Positions 55,751-64,000 of a stretch of 64,000 bases of DNA are shown piece after piece; the first letter of the stretch is position 1, and every line of letters starts with the position of its first letter. Source of the DNA: Candidatus Marimicrobium litorale (GTDB taxonomy: Bacteria; Pseudomonadota; Gammaproteobacteria; Pseudomonadales; Halieaceae); NCBI RefSeq assembly GCF_026262645.1, contig NZ_SHNO01000001.1:3472001-3536000 (forward strand), written 5' to 3'. The notes under the pieces are model-generated. The model was not told the origin of the DNA and did no database searches. It saw only the letters and a program-made list of their open reading frames with translations. Both the position numbers and the translations under genes were made by a program.

Positions 55751-56656
55751 TTAGTTGGGCCAACTCCAGTCTTCGCCTAAAAAATCATACAGGCGCCGAT
55801 TGTAGGGTCGGAATAGTTCTGTCAGATAGTCGCGACAGCGCTCGTCCATAGGTTCAGTGTAGTTCCCCTTGTTTTTATGCACTGTTTGACCGAAGTCATG
55901 CCCGGGTAATCCTACGAAGAGACTGATTTTATTCAATATATCAGACGGATTTTCGGAAAAGTCCTGATGGTTAATAATCTTGATTTGGTCGCGCGGAAAG
56001 TATCGCAACCAATGCTCGATTTGATCGATGTACATGCCGCGCCGAGCGTAAGAGTAGCGTCGAAAATGTCGGTTAACTTTATTCGGGTCGCTCATGTTTA
56101 GCGCCGTGCCTTTTGCCAATCGCTTTTCTTCCGCCTGCAATGCTTCCCAAAAAGACAAGTTATCGCCGAAGAACGTGTTTCGCTGGTGGTGATAATGGGA
56201 GTAGGCTCGGTCAATCGGGTTGCGCAGAATCATCACAATGCGGGCCTTGGGAACCAACTTTGATGCATTTATTGCGTATGAGTTGCAGACCATTGCAGGA
56301 GTCGCCTCGCCGGTCACTGCTTGGTAACCCAGTGATTCACTGGCCTGGCGTAACTCGCTGTACGTCGGTAAGTGACTGCGGTACCAATTTTCCCCATGGC
56401 TCAGATTAACGCGGTTGGTGAAATAGTGAATTTCCTTGCGCTGCGGAGGTACAAACCCTGGGTGGTTGAGTAAGTGATGAAACAGCGAAGTGGTGCCACA
56501 TTTCATGGCGCCTGCAATAATAAAATCCGGCAGCGCATGATGTGAGGCGTTACCTGAGGTAAAGCGCCGTAGAAAATTCGATGAGTTGCGCCAAGCCGAG
56601 CGCTTTAGATTTTTTAATTGACGGGATCGTAAGCCCTCATCCTGGCTCTTAGTCAT
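55751..56656 (-). CDS. Sulfotransferase
   Basis: This 301-residue PAPS-dependent sulfotransferase has the 5'-phosphosulfate loop G-A-M-K-C-G-T-T-S-L at 49-58 and the 3'-phosphate motif R-N-P-I-D-R-A-Y-S-H-Y near 155. It should add sulfate to a sugar of the polysaccharide. I chose ATG 56656 because AGGAG sits upstream and it overlaps the flippase stop by eight bases. It is one of two sulfotransferases in the operon. Confidence 0.92.
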   Translation of the reverse strand: MTKSQDEGLRSRQLKNLKRSAWRNSSNFLRRFTSGNASHHALPDFIIAGAMKCGTTSLFHHLLNHPGFVPPQRKEIHYFTNRVNLSHGENWYRSHLPTYSELRQASESLGYQAVTGEATPAMVCNSYAINASKLVPKARIVMILRNPIDRAYSHYHHQRNTFFGDNLSFWEALQAEEKRLAKGTALNMSDPNKVNRHFRRYSYARRGMYIDQIEHWLRYFPRDQIKIINHQDFSENPSDILNKISLFVGLPGHDFGQTVHKNKGNYTEPMDERCRDYLTELFRPYNRRLYDFLGEDWSWPN

Positions 56657-58034
56657 GCCTGCTGTTACTCCTGAAACTTCCCAATATTGTTGTACTAATA
56701 CCCGTGTAGTGTCCCGCCAGGTAGACAAGCCAGATTTGACTAAACAGCGTGCTGATTACTGATGCTGTTGCTGCTCCAACAGCTCCATATGACGGAACCA
56801 GTAAGGCCAGAGCGGTTATGTGGGTGATTGCAGCTGCTACCATTACGCCGGGCACACGATTTTGATGTCCAGTCATGATTAGAATGTCAGACACGGGCCC
56901 AGCGCTGACGCCGATAATACCACTCGCAACCAGTATTATCAGTACAAGGCTGCCCTCAGAAAAGCCGCGACCAAACATCTCTATCAGGGGGCCGGCAAAT
57001 ACAACTAAAAAGACACTTAAGCCCAGTGTAATCCAAAGGCTGCCATGGGCACTTTGCGTGGCTAGCAGTTGGAGTTGCCGCTCCTTGCCCGCTGCATGTG
57101 CCGCGGCGATTGACTGGGAGTTGACCATGCTCACAACCGTTTTTGGAATTGCAGCAAGGCTGGCCAGTCGTTCCGCAGCGAAATACGCGCCCGCAGCAGC
57201 TGGGCCGGCTAAAAACCCGACCAGTAGCACGTTTGAGTACCGCATAACCTGGCCGGAAATAGCCCCGATGAAAACTGGAATCGCGGTACCAAATATCTTA
57301 CTCGAGTGGTATTCGTCGGAAATGGTCTTGTCGATTGTGCCTAATGGTTCAGTTTCCCTGGTGGCACCCGCGCGGTGCCATCGTGAGTAAATCGCTGCGT
57401 GTCCAAGCATGGTCAAGGTAAGACTGAGGGATACCATAAGCAATATATCCTGCCCCGTCACCGGGTCGGTGAAAAGCCACCACCCGCCGAGTACGAAAAG
57501 GCCGGTCAAACAAGGCCTAAGCACCTGAAGTGGCAGGAGCGCCAACACCAGCCACTGGCGGGCCCGCGATATGTCGCGCAGAAAAAAACTGAACGTCACC
57601 ACTGGCGCGCAAAGCAGCGCAGTTGTGGCGACACTGCGGTAGATGTCGTTGTCGACGAGCTGGTCCCAGAACAGCCAGACAGGAATCGCGATGAGCACCG
57701 GCAGTGCGGCTGTACGCACCAACAATGACAAGCTCTTACGAATGATTTCACCTATAGCAGCTTGGTTGTGCTGGGCAGCTAGTGAAGCGACAAATCGACT
57801 CGCCACCATTGGGATGCCTACGCATGCCATGATGCCGACCATGAAAAGCAGCGACTGCCCCCATGCGTAAACGCCATATTCCGCAGGATCACCCAGGACG
57901 CGCGCAATGCACACTTGCAAAGCGAAAATGGATAGCAGACCAGTAATGCGAATAACGCCCGCAGTTGCGCCGCGTCGCAAAAAGCGCTTTGTTGAGTAGC
58001 GATATTTGCGCGGCAGCTTCTCTTCCTCACTCAC
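56649..58034 (-). CDS. Wzx-type polysaccharide flippase
   Basis: This 461-residue polytopic protein has about 12-14 helices and belongs to the MOP/oligosaccharide flippase group. It should flip the lipid-linked repeat unit across the inner membrane. The family's pattern of paired helices with A-R-x-L-G and G-x-x-x-x-x-S-R in the first 85 residues is visible. The start is GTG and overlaps the ligase stop by eight bases. The next gene overlaps its end in turn. Confidence 0.9.
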   Translation of the reverse strand: MSEEEKLPRKYRYSTKRFLRRGATAGVIRITGLLSIFALQVCIARVLGDPAEYGVYAWGQSLLFMVGIMACVGIPMVASRFVASLAAQHNQAAIGEIIRKSLSLLVRTAALPVLIAIPVWLFWDQLVDNDIYRSVATTALLCAPVVTFSFFLRDISRARQWLVLALLPLQVLRPCLTGLFVLGGWWLFTDPVTGQDILLMVSLSLTLTMLGHAAIYSRWHRAGATRETEPLGTIDKTISDEYHSSKIFGTAIPVFIGAISGQVMRYSNVLLVGFLAGPAAAGAYFAAERLASLAAIPKTVVSMVNSQSIAAAHAAGKERQLQLLATQSAHGSLWITLGLSVFLVVFAGPLIEMFGRGFSEGSLVLIILVASGIIGVSAGPVSDILIMTGHQNRVPGVMVAAAITHITALALLVPSYGAVGAATASVISTLFSQIWLVYLAGHYTGISTTILGSFRSNSRHD

Positions 58035-59394
58035 GCGCTAGTGCTCTTTTAGTCGTGCGTTCTGCGCTTGACAAGGTCAGCAAAGTTGCGACCATTAGCG
58101 CCCAGGTGAAGCTGTTTGTTTTCAGGAGAAAGCTCTCGCCTAGGTTGCCCAGCAGTAAGCTGCCCAGAATGGCGCCGAACACAATCGTCTCCATTTGCGC
58201 GCCCTTGGTGAGCCCGCTACGTATGGCAAATAGAGCGGGGGAAAATACGCTGGCGCCAAAAATTACCGCGCCGATTAAACCCAGCTGTGCGGCAAGATCG
58301 ACGAATCCATTGTGAGCATGAGTAGGGTGCCAGGGTTCTCGTTCCCATATGTAGTTAGAGGGCTCCTTGTTTCCCCTCCAGAAGCCGCCCACGCCATAGC
58401 CTAGAAGCGGACGCTCCTTCACTTTGTGCAAGACGTGCCCCCACAATTCTACTCGGCCGCGGCCTGTTTTGAATTTCAGGCTTTGTGGGCCGCGCAGGCT
58501 CGCGGCTTCGATAATGTTACATGCGCCGGAGCTGCCGCTGAGCTTTTTCTGTAAGCAGTTTGCCGGCTCGCTTATGAGGAAGGACGGTACAATCTTGTAC
58601 ACTGTTTGCGTTACCAAGCAGGCTCCGCTGATTAGGGCGAACAGGGTCACGCCGACCGCGAAGCCCCTGCGACCGTCGCGAAACAGGTAAAAAGCCAGGC
58701 ACGAAAACACGATTAATCCGCAAATTAGAGATGTCTTGGAACCAGACATCACCACTAGAAGCAAGGCAAACCCGCAGCCGGCTATTAGAAGCGCCCGCTG
58801 ATTAGGTTGCCAAATAGCCAGCGTCACAAATACAACACCCGCCAGTACACTGTAACGGCCTAGACGATTTTTATGCTGGAATACACCTCGCCATAAATCT
58901 TCGTGAGCACCTGTCATCAGGCCTGTCTCCGGATAGGCTAACGCGACAAAAAAACTGGCCATCAAAATAATTGCAAGTGCTGCTGCGAGAATCTGTAGTA
59001 GATTCAGTGCTGGAAAACGCAGATACAAATAAAGTCCCAATGAAGTACAGCCGAAGAGTCCTACGACCTTCTCCAAAGATGTCATTGGATCAAATGACCA
59101 CAGTGGAGAAAACAGCGCAAGTACCAGCAGCGAAACCAGTATCTTCTGTCGCGATACCAATTGCAAAAATGCGTTCCAGTCGCGCATTAAAAGCACTGCG
59201 GTGATTCCGTAGAAGGCTAGATAAATGACAAGTTTCGCGGTTATGCCGCCTGGGGCGATCGCTTCCCCCTCCATAGGAACGACGGAAAAAATATTGTTAA
59301 GTGCTCGGCTGCACAAAAGTATACCAAACACGGCGAAGACGGATTCCCATAGCGGCACATGGGTTTCACCTGAAGCGGCAGTTCTATTATTCAT
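58027..59394 (-). CDS. O-antigen ligase/polymerase (Wzy_C family)
   Basis: This 455-residue protein has about 12 helices and a large periplasmic loop (about 300-370). That loop contains G-R-V-E-L-W, P-L-L-G-Y-G-V-G-G-F and H-P-T-H-A-H-N-G-F-V-D, the signature of O-antigen ligase/polymerase members. It either polymerises the repeat units or attaches the chain. ATG 59394 overlaps the WecG stop by four bases (ATGA). Confidence 0.93.
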   Translation of the reverse strand: MNNRTAASGETHVPLWESVFAVFGILLCSRALNNIFSVVPMEGEAIAPGGITAKLVIYLAFYGITAVLLMRDWNAFLQLVSRQKILVSLLVLALFSPLWSFDPMTSLEKVVGLFGCTSLGLYLYLRFPALNLLQILAAALAIILMASFFVALAYPETGLMTGAHEDLWRGVFQHKNRLGRYSVLAGVVFVTLAIWQPNQRALLIAGCGFALLLVVMSGSKTSLICGLIVFSCLAFYLFRDGRRGFAVGVTLFALISGACLVTQTVYKIVPSFLISEPANCLQKKLSGSSGACNIIEAASLRGPQSLKFKTGRGRVELWGHVLHKVKERPLLGYGVGGFWRGNKEPSNYIWEREPWHPTHAHNGFVDLAAQLGLIGAVIFGASVFSPALFAIRSGLTKGAQMETIVFGAILGSLLLGNLGESFLLKTNSFTWALMVATLLTLSSAERTTKRALARE

Positions 59395-60173
59395 GTGCGA
59401 GGTGTTCCGTTTTCCTGCCGTTGAAGTCGCCAGTGTCGGTAAATAGGTGCTATTAGCCACCATGGTTCAAATAGATAGCGGCGAGCCAGGCGGCGGGGGT
59501 CGTGCGCCAGCCGATAAAGCCAGCCCAGTCCCGCTGCGCTTAGCCATCGCGGGGGCTTTGCTTGCTCTCCTGTAAAGTAGTCCAGCGTCGCACCAGCCTG
59601 TACCACCCAACCAAATTCTAGTTGCTCGAAATTTTCGAGCAACCAGCGCTCTTGCAGGGGCATGCCCATACCGAGTAGTAGGATATCGGGAGAGTGCTTG
59701 TTGATGTTGTCGACCACAGCCGCATTATCTTTGATGTAGCCATGATGTAGATGCATGTCCAGATTCGGATACTCTCTCCTGATCCGTTCCAGCGATTTTT
59801 GCGCGACATGTTCGGTAGATCCGAGGTAGTAAATCCGCCACTTTTCTCTCTGCGCGGCCATCAAAAACTGTGGTAGATTATCCATGAGGGTAAATCGATG
59901 ATTGAAACCAGCGTTCGATGAAAACAGCTCAAACAATCGGCGCACAGGCATACCGTCAATGAAGCAGTCATCGGCCCTGGCGTAGAACTCTGCCATATCG
60001 GGATTGTTGTGCCGAAGATAGATGGAGTGGAGATTGTGGCTGGCTGTAATACGCTTCCGTTGGGTTTTTTTCAGCTCTAGCCGCAAAAACGCTATCCACT
60101 GTTCAAAGGAACGCGGCGTTACGTTGGTGCCAAAAAACCTCTCTCCCGCTGCGGACAGCTTCACTTGCGCCAC
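59391..60173 (-). CDS. WecG/TagA/CpsF family glycosyltransferase (GT26)
   Basis: This 260-residue GT26 enzyme transfers a sugar to a lipid-linked acceptor early in repeat-unit assembly. The catalytic Asp motif is F-I-D73-G-M-P-V. Later come L-L-L-G-M-G-M-P-L-Q-E, V-Q-A-G-A-T-L-D-Y-F-T-G and the family's G-L-G-W-L-Y-R-L-A-H-D-P-R-R-L. The start is GTG and overlaps the upstream sulfotransferase by 13 bases. It follows directly on the initiating sugar transferase in pathway logic. Confidence 0.94.
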   Translation of the reverse strand: MAQVKLSAAGERFFGTNVTPRSFEQWIAFLRLELKKTQRKRITASHNLHSIYLRHNNPDMAEFYARADDCFIDGMPVRRLFELFSSNAGFNHRFTLMDNLPQFLMAAQREKWRIYYLGSTEHVAQKSLERIRREYPNLDMHLHHGYIKDNAAVVDNINKHSPDILLLGMGMPLQERWLLENFEQLEFGWVVQAGATLDYFTGEQAKPPRWLSAAGLGWLYRLAHDPRRLARRYLFEPWWLIAPIYRHWRLQRQENGTPRT

Positions 60174-61072
60174 GCCGCCAGATTCCTGCCGGTTTGTAAC
60201 TCCAGTGCACCAATATCGGCTCGGTAATAGTCCAGTAGGTACTGACGTGTTTTTTCATCCAGAGGTGGAAACTGCTTCAGATTTGCCCTATCTACGTGCC
60301 CGCGAATTTTCAAAGCGAAGCGGTAGGGCAAGATTGAGCGGGCAAAATTTTTCAAGCGATGCGATCGCATTAGCCCCTGCAGTAGCTGAGAACGAGGGTT
60401 GCCGGAGCGATTGTAACGGTGTTCGAAGGGGGGTTCGTGCTGGGCATCGATATTTAAGAAGACACAGACAGATTGCCAGAACGAGTGTGGGTCCTCGCGC
60501 ATATCGTCGTAGAAAAGTACGTGAACTCTATCGCTTGTAAATTCGGCCTGATAGTTTTGCAGCGCCTCAGCGTACATTCCCATGCGATGGTAGCGCAGCA
60601 GAAACTCGACTTCACCGCGTGCGGATTCGATTTTCAAGGCCTCGGCTAATGTCTCGCAGGGTTCGATGTCAGCCGCTCTGGCATGGCACCAAGCTGAATA
60701 AGCGCGTTCAACGGGATTGCGAAAAATCACGATAATACGTGCATCGGGCGAGTAAGCGTGCAGCCTTTCGGCCATTCCAGGCGTGGGAAGATACCAGGTG
60801 CTGGCATCGGCACGGATGTGCTGTTTGTCTGTCGCGTCTGCGAACAGATCGAGATAGGCCTGGTGACTGCGTACCACGTAGTCATTTGCTGGGGCTGTTC
60901 GGCCATACCCGTCCGGAAACCAGTATCCCTTCTCACCAAAGGCGAGAAAGCCCGGCTCCTTGGGGAATGCCATGCAGACTTCCGGGTGCTGGCTTAGCCA
61001 CCCGGCCAGCGCGCTGGTGCCGGCTTTCTGTGCGCCGACGAGAAACAGGTTGGGGCGTTTCTCAGTACGCAT
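60161..61072 (-). CDS. Sulfotransferase
   Basis: This 303-residue PAPS-dependent sulfotransferase has its 5'-loop G-A-Q-K-A-G-T-S-A-L at 13-22 and its 3'-phosphate motif R-N-P-V-E-R-A-Y-S-A-W near 126. It differs clearly from the other sulfotransferase, so a different site or sugar is likely. ATG 61072 overlaps the sugar transferase end by 11 bases; a GTG and a TTG upstream are possible. It sits second in the operon. Confidence 0.92.
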   Translation of the reverse strand: MRTEKRPNLFLVGAQKAGTSALAGWLSQHPEVCMAFPKEPGFLAFGEKGYWFPDGYGRTAPANDYVVRSHQAYLDLFADATDKQHIRADASTWYLPTPGMAERLHAYSPDARIIVIFRNPVERAYSAWCHARAADIEPCETLAEALKIESARGEVEFLLRYHRMGMYAEALQNYQAEFTSDRVHVLFYDDMREDPHSFWQSVCVFLNIDAQHEPPFEHRYNRSGNPRSQLLQGLMRSHRLKNFARSILPYRFALKIRGHVDRANLKQFPPLDEKTRQYLLDYYRADIGALELQTGRNLAAWRK

Positions 61073-62477
61073 TCTTCCCACCCCATCCTCCAATCACCGT
61101 GCGGGCAATGATTTTAATATCCAGCCAGATAGACCAGTGTTCTATGTAGTACAGGTCGTATTTCACGCGCTGCTGCATTTTTTCCAATGTCTCGGTCTCG
61201 CCACGCAGTCCGTGTATTTGCGCCCAGCCGGTGATGCCGGGTTTAACCCTATGACGTTGCATGTAAGCGTCAATACGACGGATAAAGGCTTTGTTCAGCG
61301 CAACGGGGTGTGGACGCGGTCCGACCACCGACATGTCACCTTTCAATACGTTAACAAACTGCGGCAGTTCGTCGAGGCTGGTTCGCCTCAGGAATGCTCC
61401 GATGCGTGTAATTCGGGGGTCGTCTCGCTGAGCTTGGTTTGCATGATCAGGCGCAGGGACATCATCGTGCATGGTGCGGAATTTTAACACCCGTATAATT
61501 TTTCCGTCTCCGCCGTGACGCGGTTGACGAAAGAGTACGGGCCCTCGAGAATCCCGCTTGATTAAAAGCGCAATTAACGCCAGTACTGGCGCCAGTATCG
61601 CAAGCGCTGTGAGCGCGAATAGCTTGTCCAGCACAGCCTTGATAAGGGCGTTAGGCCCTGTTAAAGGTGAGGCATTTAGATCAATCACCACCATCCCGGC
61701 AACTTCTGATGGCACATGATTTATTAGTGCCAGCATCGACAGGTCGGGGATGTATCGCACTGTGAGACAGCTACTCTGCAACAGGTCTATCACCTCCCGC
61801 TGTTGCTTTGAGGTCTGATTGTCCATAGCTATCCATACTTCATCCGCTGCAGGTTGCGGTTGTGAGACCAGCACTTCCATCTCCTCCGGTGACATGGCCG
61901 GCACACCATAATCGATATTATCTCCGGGGGCTGTCAGCGAGTTGTATGACACCTGGCCGATGAACTCCCATTGCTGTATATCCTGGGCGGCCCTCGCTTT
62001 GTCGATGATGGAGCCTACAAAATCGCCCTCGCCAACGAGCAGGACCCTCACGTTGACGAGGTTACCGCGTGAAAAAAAGGAGCTAAGATTAGCGGCGCAC
62101 CAGCGCAATGAAAACAGGATGATGATTGAGTAGATCAACCAGTAGCCCATCCACAAGCGCGAAAACTCTGAGGTTGACTTGGTCAAGGTTCCAATGAACA
62201 TAAGGATTACGGCGACAGCCATCAGGCCGGGAATGAGGTTGCCTGTATGGCGCCAGTGCAGTCTGCCTCTCCAAGAGCGATATGCGCCGGTTACGGGTAA
62301 TAATATCAGTACTAATCCGGCACCTAGAATCACAACAGACAGGTAGTCTAGAGGCATGTCCCATTTGGACCAGCGCGTAAAATAGGCCAGCCAGCCAGCC
62401 AACGCTATCAGAAGTCCATCAGCTAAAGCCGCGAAAGAGCTGGTCGAGGATGATGTGTTGTTGGTACTAAACGTCAT
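61062..62477 (-). CDS. Polyprenyl glycosylphosphotransferase (WcaJ/WbaP type)
   Basis: This 471-residue initiating enzyme has about four N-terminal helices (up to residue 125), a Rossmann-like middle domain ([10 protein letters not shown]) and a C-terminal bacterial sugar transferase domain (about 270-471). The latter has K-F-R-T-M, the [11 protein letters not shown] catalytic helix and P-G-I-T-G-W-A-Q. It loads the first sugar phosphate on undecaprenyl phosphate. It is the first gene of the operon. Confidence 0.95.
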   Translation of the reverse strand: MTFSTNNTSSSTSSFAALADGLLIALAGWLAYFTRWSKWDMPLDYLSVVILGAGLVLILLPVTGAYRSWRGRLHWRHTGNLIPGLMAVAVILMFIGTLTKSTSEFSRLWMGYWLIYSIIILFSLRWCAANLSSFFSRGNLVNVRVLLVGEGDFVGSIIDKARAAQDIQQWEFIGQVSYNSLTAPGDNIDYGVPAMSPEEMEVLVSQPQPAADEVWIAMDNQTSKQQREVIDLLQSSCLTVRYIPDLSMLALINHVPSEVAGMVVIDLNASPLTGPNALIKAVLDKLFALTALAILAPVLALIALLIKRDSRGPVLFRQPRHGGDGKIIRVLKFRTMHDDVPAPDHANQAQRDDPRITRIGAFLRRTSLDELPQFVNVLKGDMSVVGPRPHPVALNKAFIRRIDAYMQRHRVKPGITGWAQIHGLRGETETLEKMQQRVKYDLYYIEHWSIWLDIKIIARTVIGGWGGKNAY

Positions 62478-63179
62478 GGCATAGCGAGGAACGGCGGCGG
62501 GGTATTACATAGTATAAACACAGGGTGCGCGCCTGGCTCGTCGAATGCGCTGTTGGCAATTTCCTCGCAAATTTCTGCATTATTCGCTGCCAAGGTTAGC
62601 CTTGCCTCCTTGTTGACATTGACATAGTGAAATTTGGAATCTGGCGGCCTGTTATTTTAGCAAGGCAGCGGCAGAACAGAATTGTATCACCTATCAATTC
62701 AAGCGGTGTTGATTTAACTGTTCAAGATCGAAAATCCGATCTACGCATTCAGGTGTGGGCACTGACAGATGCGGACAATTTAGCGTCGCCAGCTGCTGAA
62801 ATCGGCTGATGAAACCCTATAAACACTACCGATTGGCGCGAAATATCATCGCTTGCGTTATCTGGCGCAATTATAGAGCCAATCCAAATCACCGTGATAA
62901 AGAGGAAGTTTGGGCTGAGCGCGGCGTTATGATCAGTCGATAAGCCATTAGCCTATTCAGCGTTCAGTGTGGTGGCCTCTGCTCACCAAGGCTGAGGCTA
63001 TGGCGGTATCGAGGGATGCGGAGGTTCAGGTTCGTGCCGTCCGGGGGTATGTTCCGCTGCGCACAGCAAATAGAGGATGTAATCTTCCCGCCCCTAGCAA
63101 GTATGCTCTGCATAGGGGCGGCGATAGTGCTCGATTGCCTTGCTTTAGCGTTGTCAGTTACCACAGATTTATTGCATGT
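62478..63179. other. Noncoding gap, exopolysaccharide operon promoter region
   Basis: A 702-base gap upstream of the exopolysaccharide operon and downstream of the DUF6817-like gene. Frames at 62627-62809 and 62967-63318 lack motifs. The operon promoter must be here, but I could not place it. No JUMPstart element was seen. Confidence 0.4.
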
Positions 63180-63932
63180 TCATGCAGATTGCTGTTTTCG
63201 TATTCGACGAACAAGCGCTTTTTCCAGCCGCGGAAGCAATCGTCTCTTGGCAGTTGGTGGTAGATACAAAGCTGAAAAACCGCTTGAATCTGCCCACTTT
63301 ACATTTAAGAGGGCTTGATTAAACTGCTCGAATTCATTTTTCAAATCTGAGGCCAATTCTGGCCAATCGGCGCGTTCGGCGAGAGTGAGGATTTTCGCCT
63401 GCATACCCAGTTTGGCTATCTGATCTGCCTTCGTATTACGCTCGGCGATCATGCCGTTATCAAGGAAATCTTCCCGCTCGTTTGCCAATCTAATGCGAAT
63501 GGTTGTTTTTTGTTCGACTGGCAGTCGGTGCCAATCCTCCACATAGGTATGTATGTGGTGCGCCTTCCAGTCTAGTCGCGCATAGAGATAGACCAGCTTT
63601 TCCGCCTGCTCACCGATGTGATCGGTTAAGAATTGGCGTTGCCTGCGCGAGCCTTTTTGCCCTGAATGAAAACCGAAGTCTCCCTGTGTGTAAGCGGCGT
63701 GCATCAGTCCAGCCAAAATCATATCCACGGGACAGTGGTGCGAAGCAAGTATGCTTGCTGTACCTATAAGATGGCAAATAAAGGGCTTTCCGGAGCCACG
63801 GTGCAGGCCCGAGAACATTGGAATTGCAGTTTGATAAGCGCGCTCAACGCGAGCGATATCCGACTCGAGATAGCTCAGAGCCCGCATTTGACGAACTAAT
63901 TGTAAATTTGTCTGCGCGTAGTCAAATGTCAT
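63180..63932 (-). CDS. DUF6817-like HD-superfamily protein
   Basis: This 250-residue helical protein begins with an HD/RelA-like layout: a helix, then F-I-C-H-L-I-G-T-A-S-I-L-A, then I-L-A-G-L-M-H-A-A-Y. The family fits DUF6817, which carries H-L-x-G-T and A-G-L-x-H. The Asp of the classic H-D pair is Ala here (M-H-A-A), so canonical phosphohydrolase activity is doubtful. It ends in a basic tail. It lies 702 bases upstream of the exopolysaccharide operon in the same direction. Confidence 0.7.
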   Translation of the reverse strand: MTFDYAQTNLQLVRQMRALSYLESDIARVERAYQTAIPMFSGLHRGSGKPFICHLIGTASILASHHCPVDMILAGLMHAAYTQGDFGFHSGQKGSRRQRQFLTDHIGEQAEKLVYLYARLDWKAHHIHTYVEDWHRLPVEQKTTIRIRLANEREDFLDNGMIAERNTKADQIAKLGMQAKILTLAERADWPELASDLKNEFEQFNQALLNVKWADSSGFSALYLPPTAKRRLLPRLEKALVRRIRKQQSA

Positions 63933-64000
63933 ACATTAACGCGGGACTTGAGCGCGGAGAAGGCCACGCTCACGTAGCATTGTGCTAACCCATCGCCTAC

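Noticed and set aside
1-64000. CRISPR arrays, tRNA or rRNA genes, prophage or insertion sequence
   Set aside because: No regularly spaced repeats, no cloverleaf-like sequence and no transposase or integrase gene were noticed; a dedicated scan (tRNAscan, ISfinder) would be decisive.

Overview
The window reads as chromosomal DNA of a free-living, probably marine gammaproteobacterium. The Cellvibrionales/Halieaceae/Spongiibacteraceae neighbourhood is my guess, not a proof. The supporting signs are a ubiG-coq7 pair, a proteobacterial-type RsbR-S-T-X module linked to a hybrid histidine kinase, steroid-degradation-like SDR/MaoC/SnoaL genes, secreted polysaccharide-active enzymes and Wzx/Wzy-type exopolysaccharide genes. 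Genes lie on both strands. Many gaps of 300-1300 bases hold only decayed sequence. I saw no tRNA, rRNA, CRISPR array, phage or intact insertion sequence.

Layout. 0.4-6.5 kb: ZIP metal transporter, BLUF photoreceptor, GST divergent from an AraC regulator, and a secreted alpha/beta hydrolase. 7.0-9.2 kb: di-heme (DUF1111-type) lipoprotein. 9.5-13.4 kb: a compact stressosome-type operon (STAS-only RsbR-like, RsbS, RsbT, RsbX) coupled to a PAS hybrid histidine kinase. 13.7-17.1 kb: SnoaL, FAS1-type dehydratase and two SDRs, a catabolic operon. 17.4-25.3 kb: secreted CBM2-like protein, lipoprotein esterase, a TonB-receptor relic, an MBOAT acyltransferase with its SGNH-like partner, and a sulfatase with a calcium-loop N-terminus. 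25.4-30.0 kb: a four-gene operon (small membrane protein, CotH kinase fused to a beta-helix, VTC polyphosphate polymerase, DUF4956). 30.5-37 kb: a DapB-like oxidoreductase, an acyltransferase 3, an exported pyrophosphatase, an SDR, and ubiG-coq7. 37.5-46.2 kb: NHL-type propeller, lipoprotein, MscS channel, SMP-30 hydrolase, sterol desaturase family hydroxylase. 47.5-52.1 kb: GH43-like secreted enzyme with TSP3 repeats and two divergent polytopic membrane proteins flanked by a 146-bp direct repeat. 53.1-62.5 kb: an exopolysaccharide locus read leftward (polyprenyl sugar transferase, sulfotransferase, WecG-type GT, O-antigen ligase, flippase, sulfotransferase, GT2) with an epimerase downstream. 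63.2-63.9 kb: a DUF6817-like protein.

How it works together. Three multi-gene systems stand out. The stressosome operon has all core parts, but its RsbR is reduced to the STAS domain, and the coupled kinase carries an N-terminal region that looks like a dead RsbT ATPase. That suggests a direct physical bridge from stressosome to phosphorelay. The CotH-VTC-DUF4956 operon is a recurrent but poorly understood set, here with a beta-helix fused to the kinase. The exopolysaccharide operon is tightly overlapped and carries two sulfotransferases, so it probably makes a sulfated polymer. Scattered secreted enzymes (sulfatase, GH43-like, CBM2-like, PqaA-like hydrolase) fit a life on marine polysaccharides, and three of them end in Gly-Cys.

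All functional names come from motif and family recognition by eye. No searches were run.
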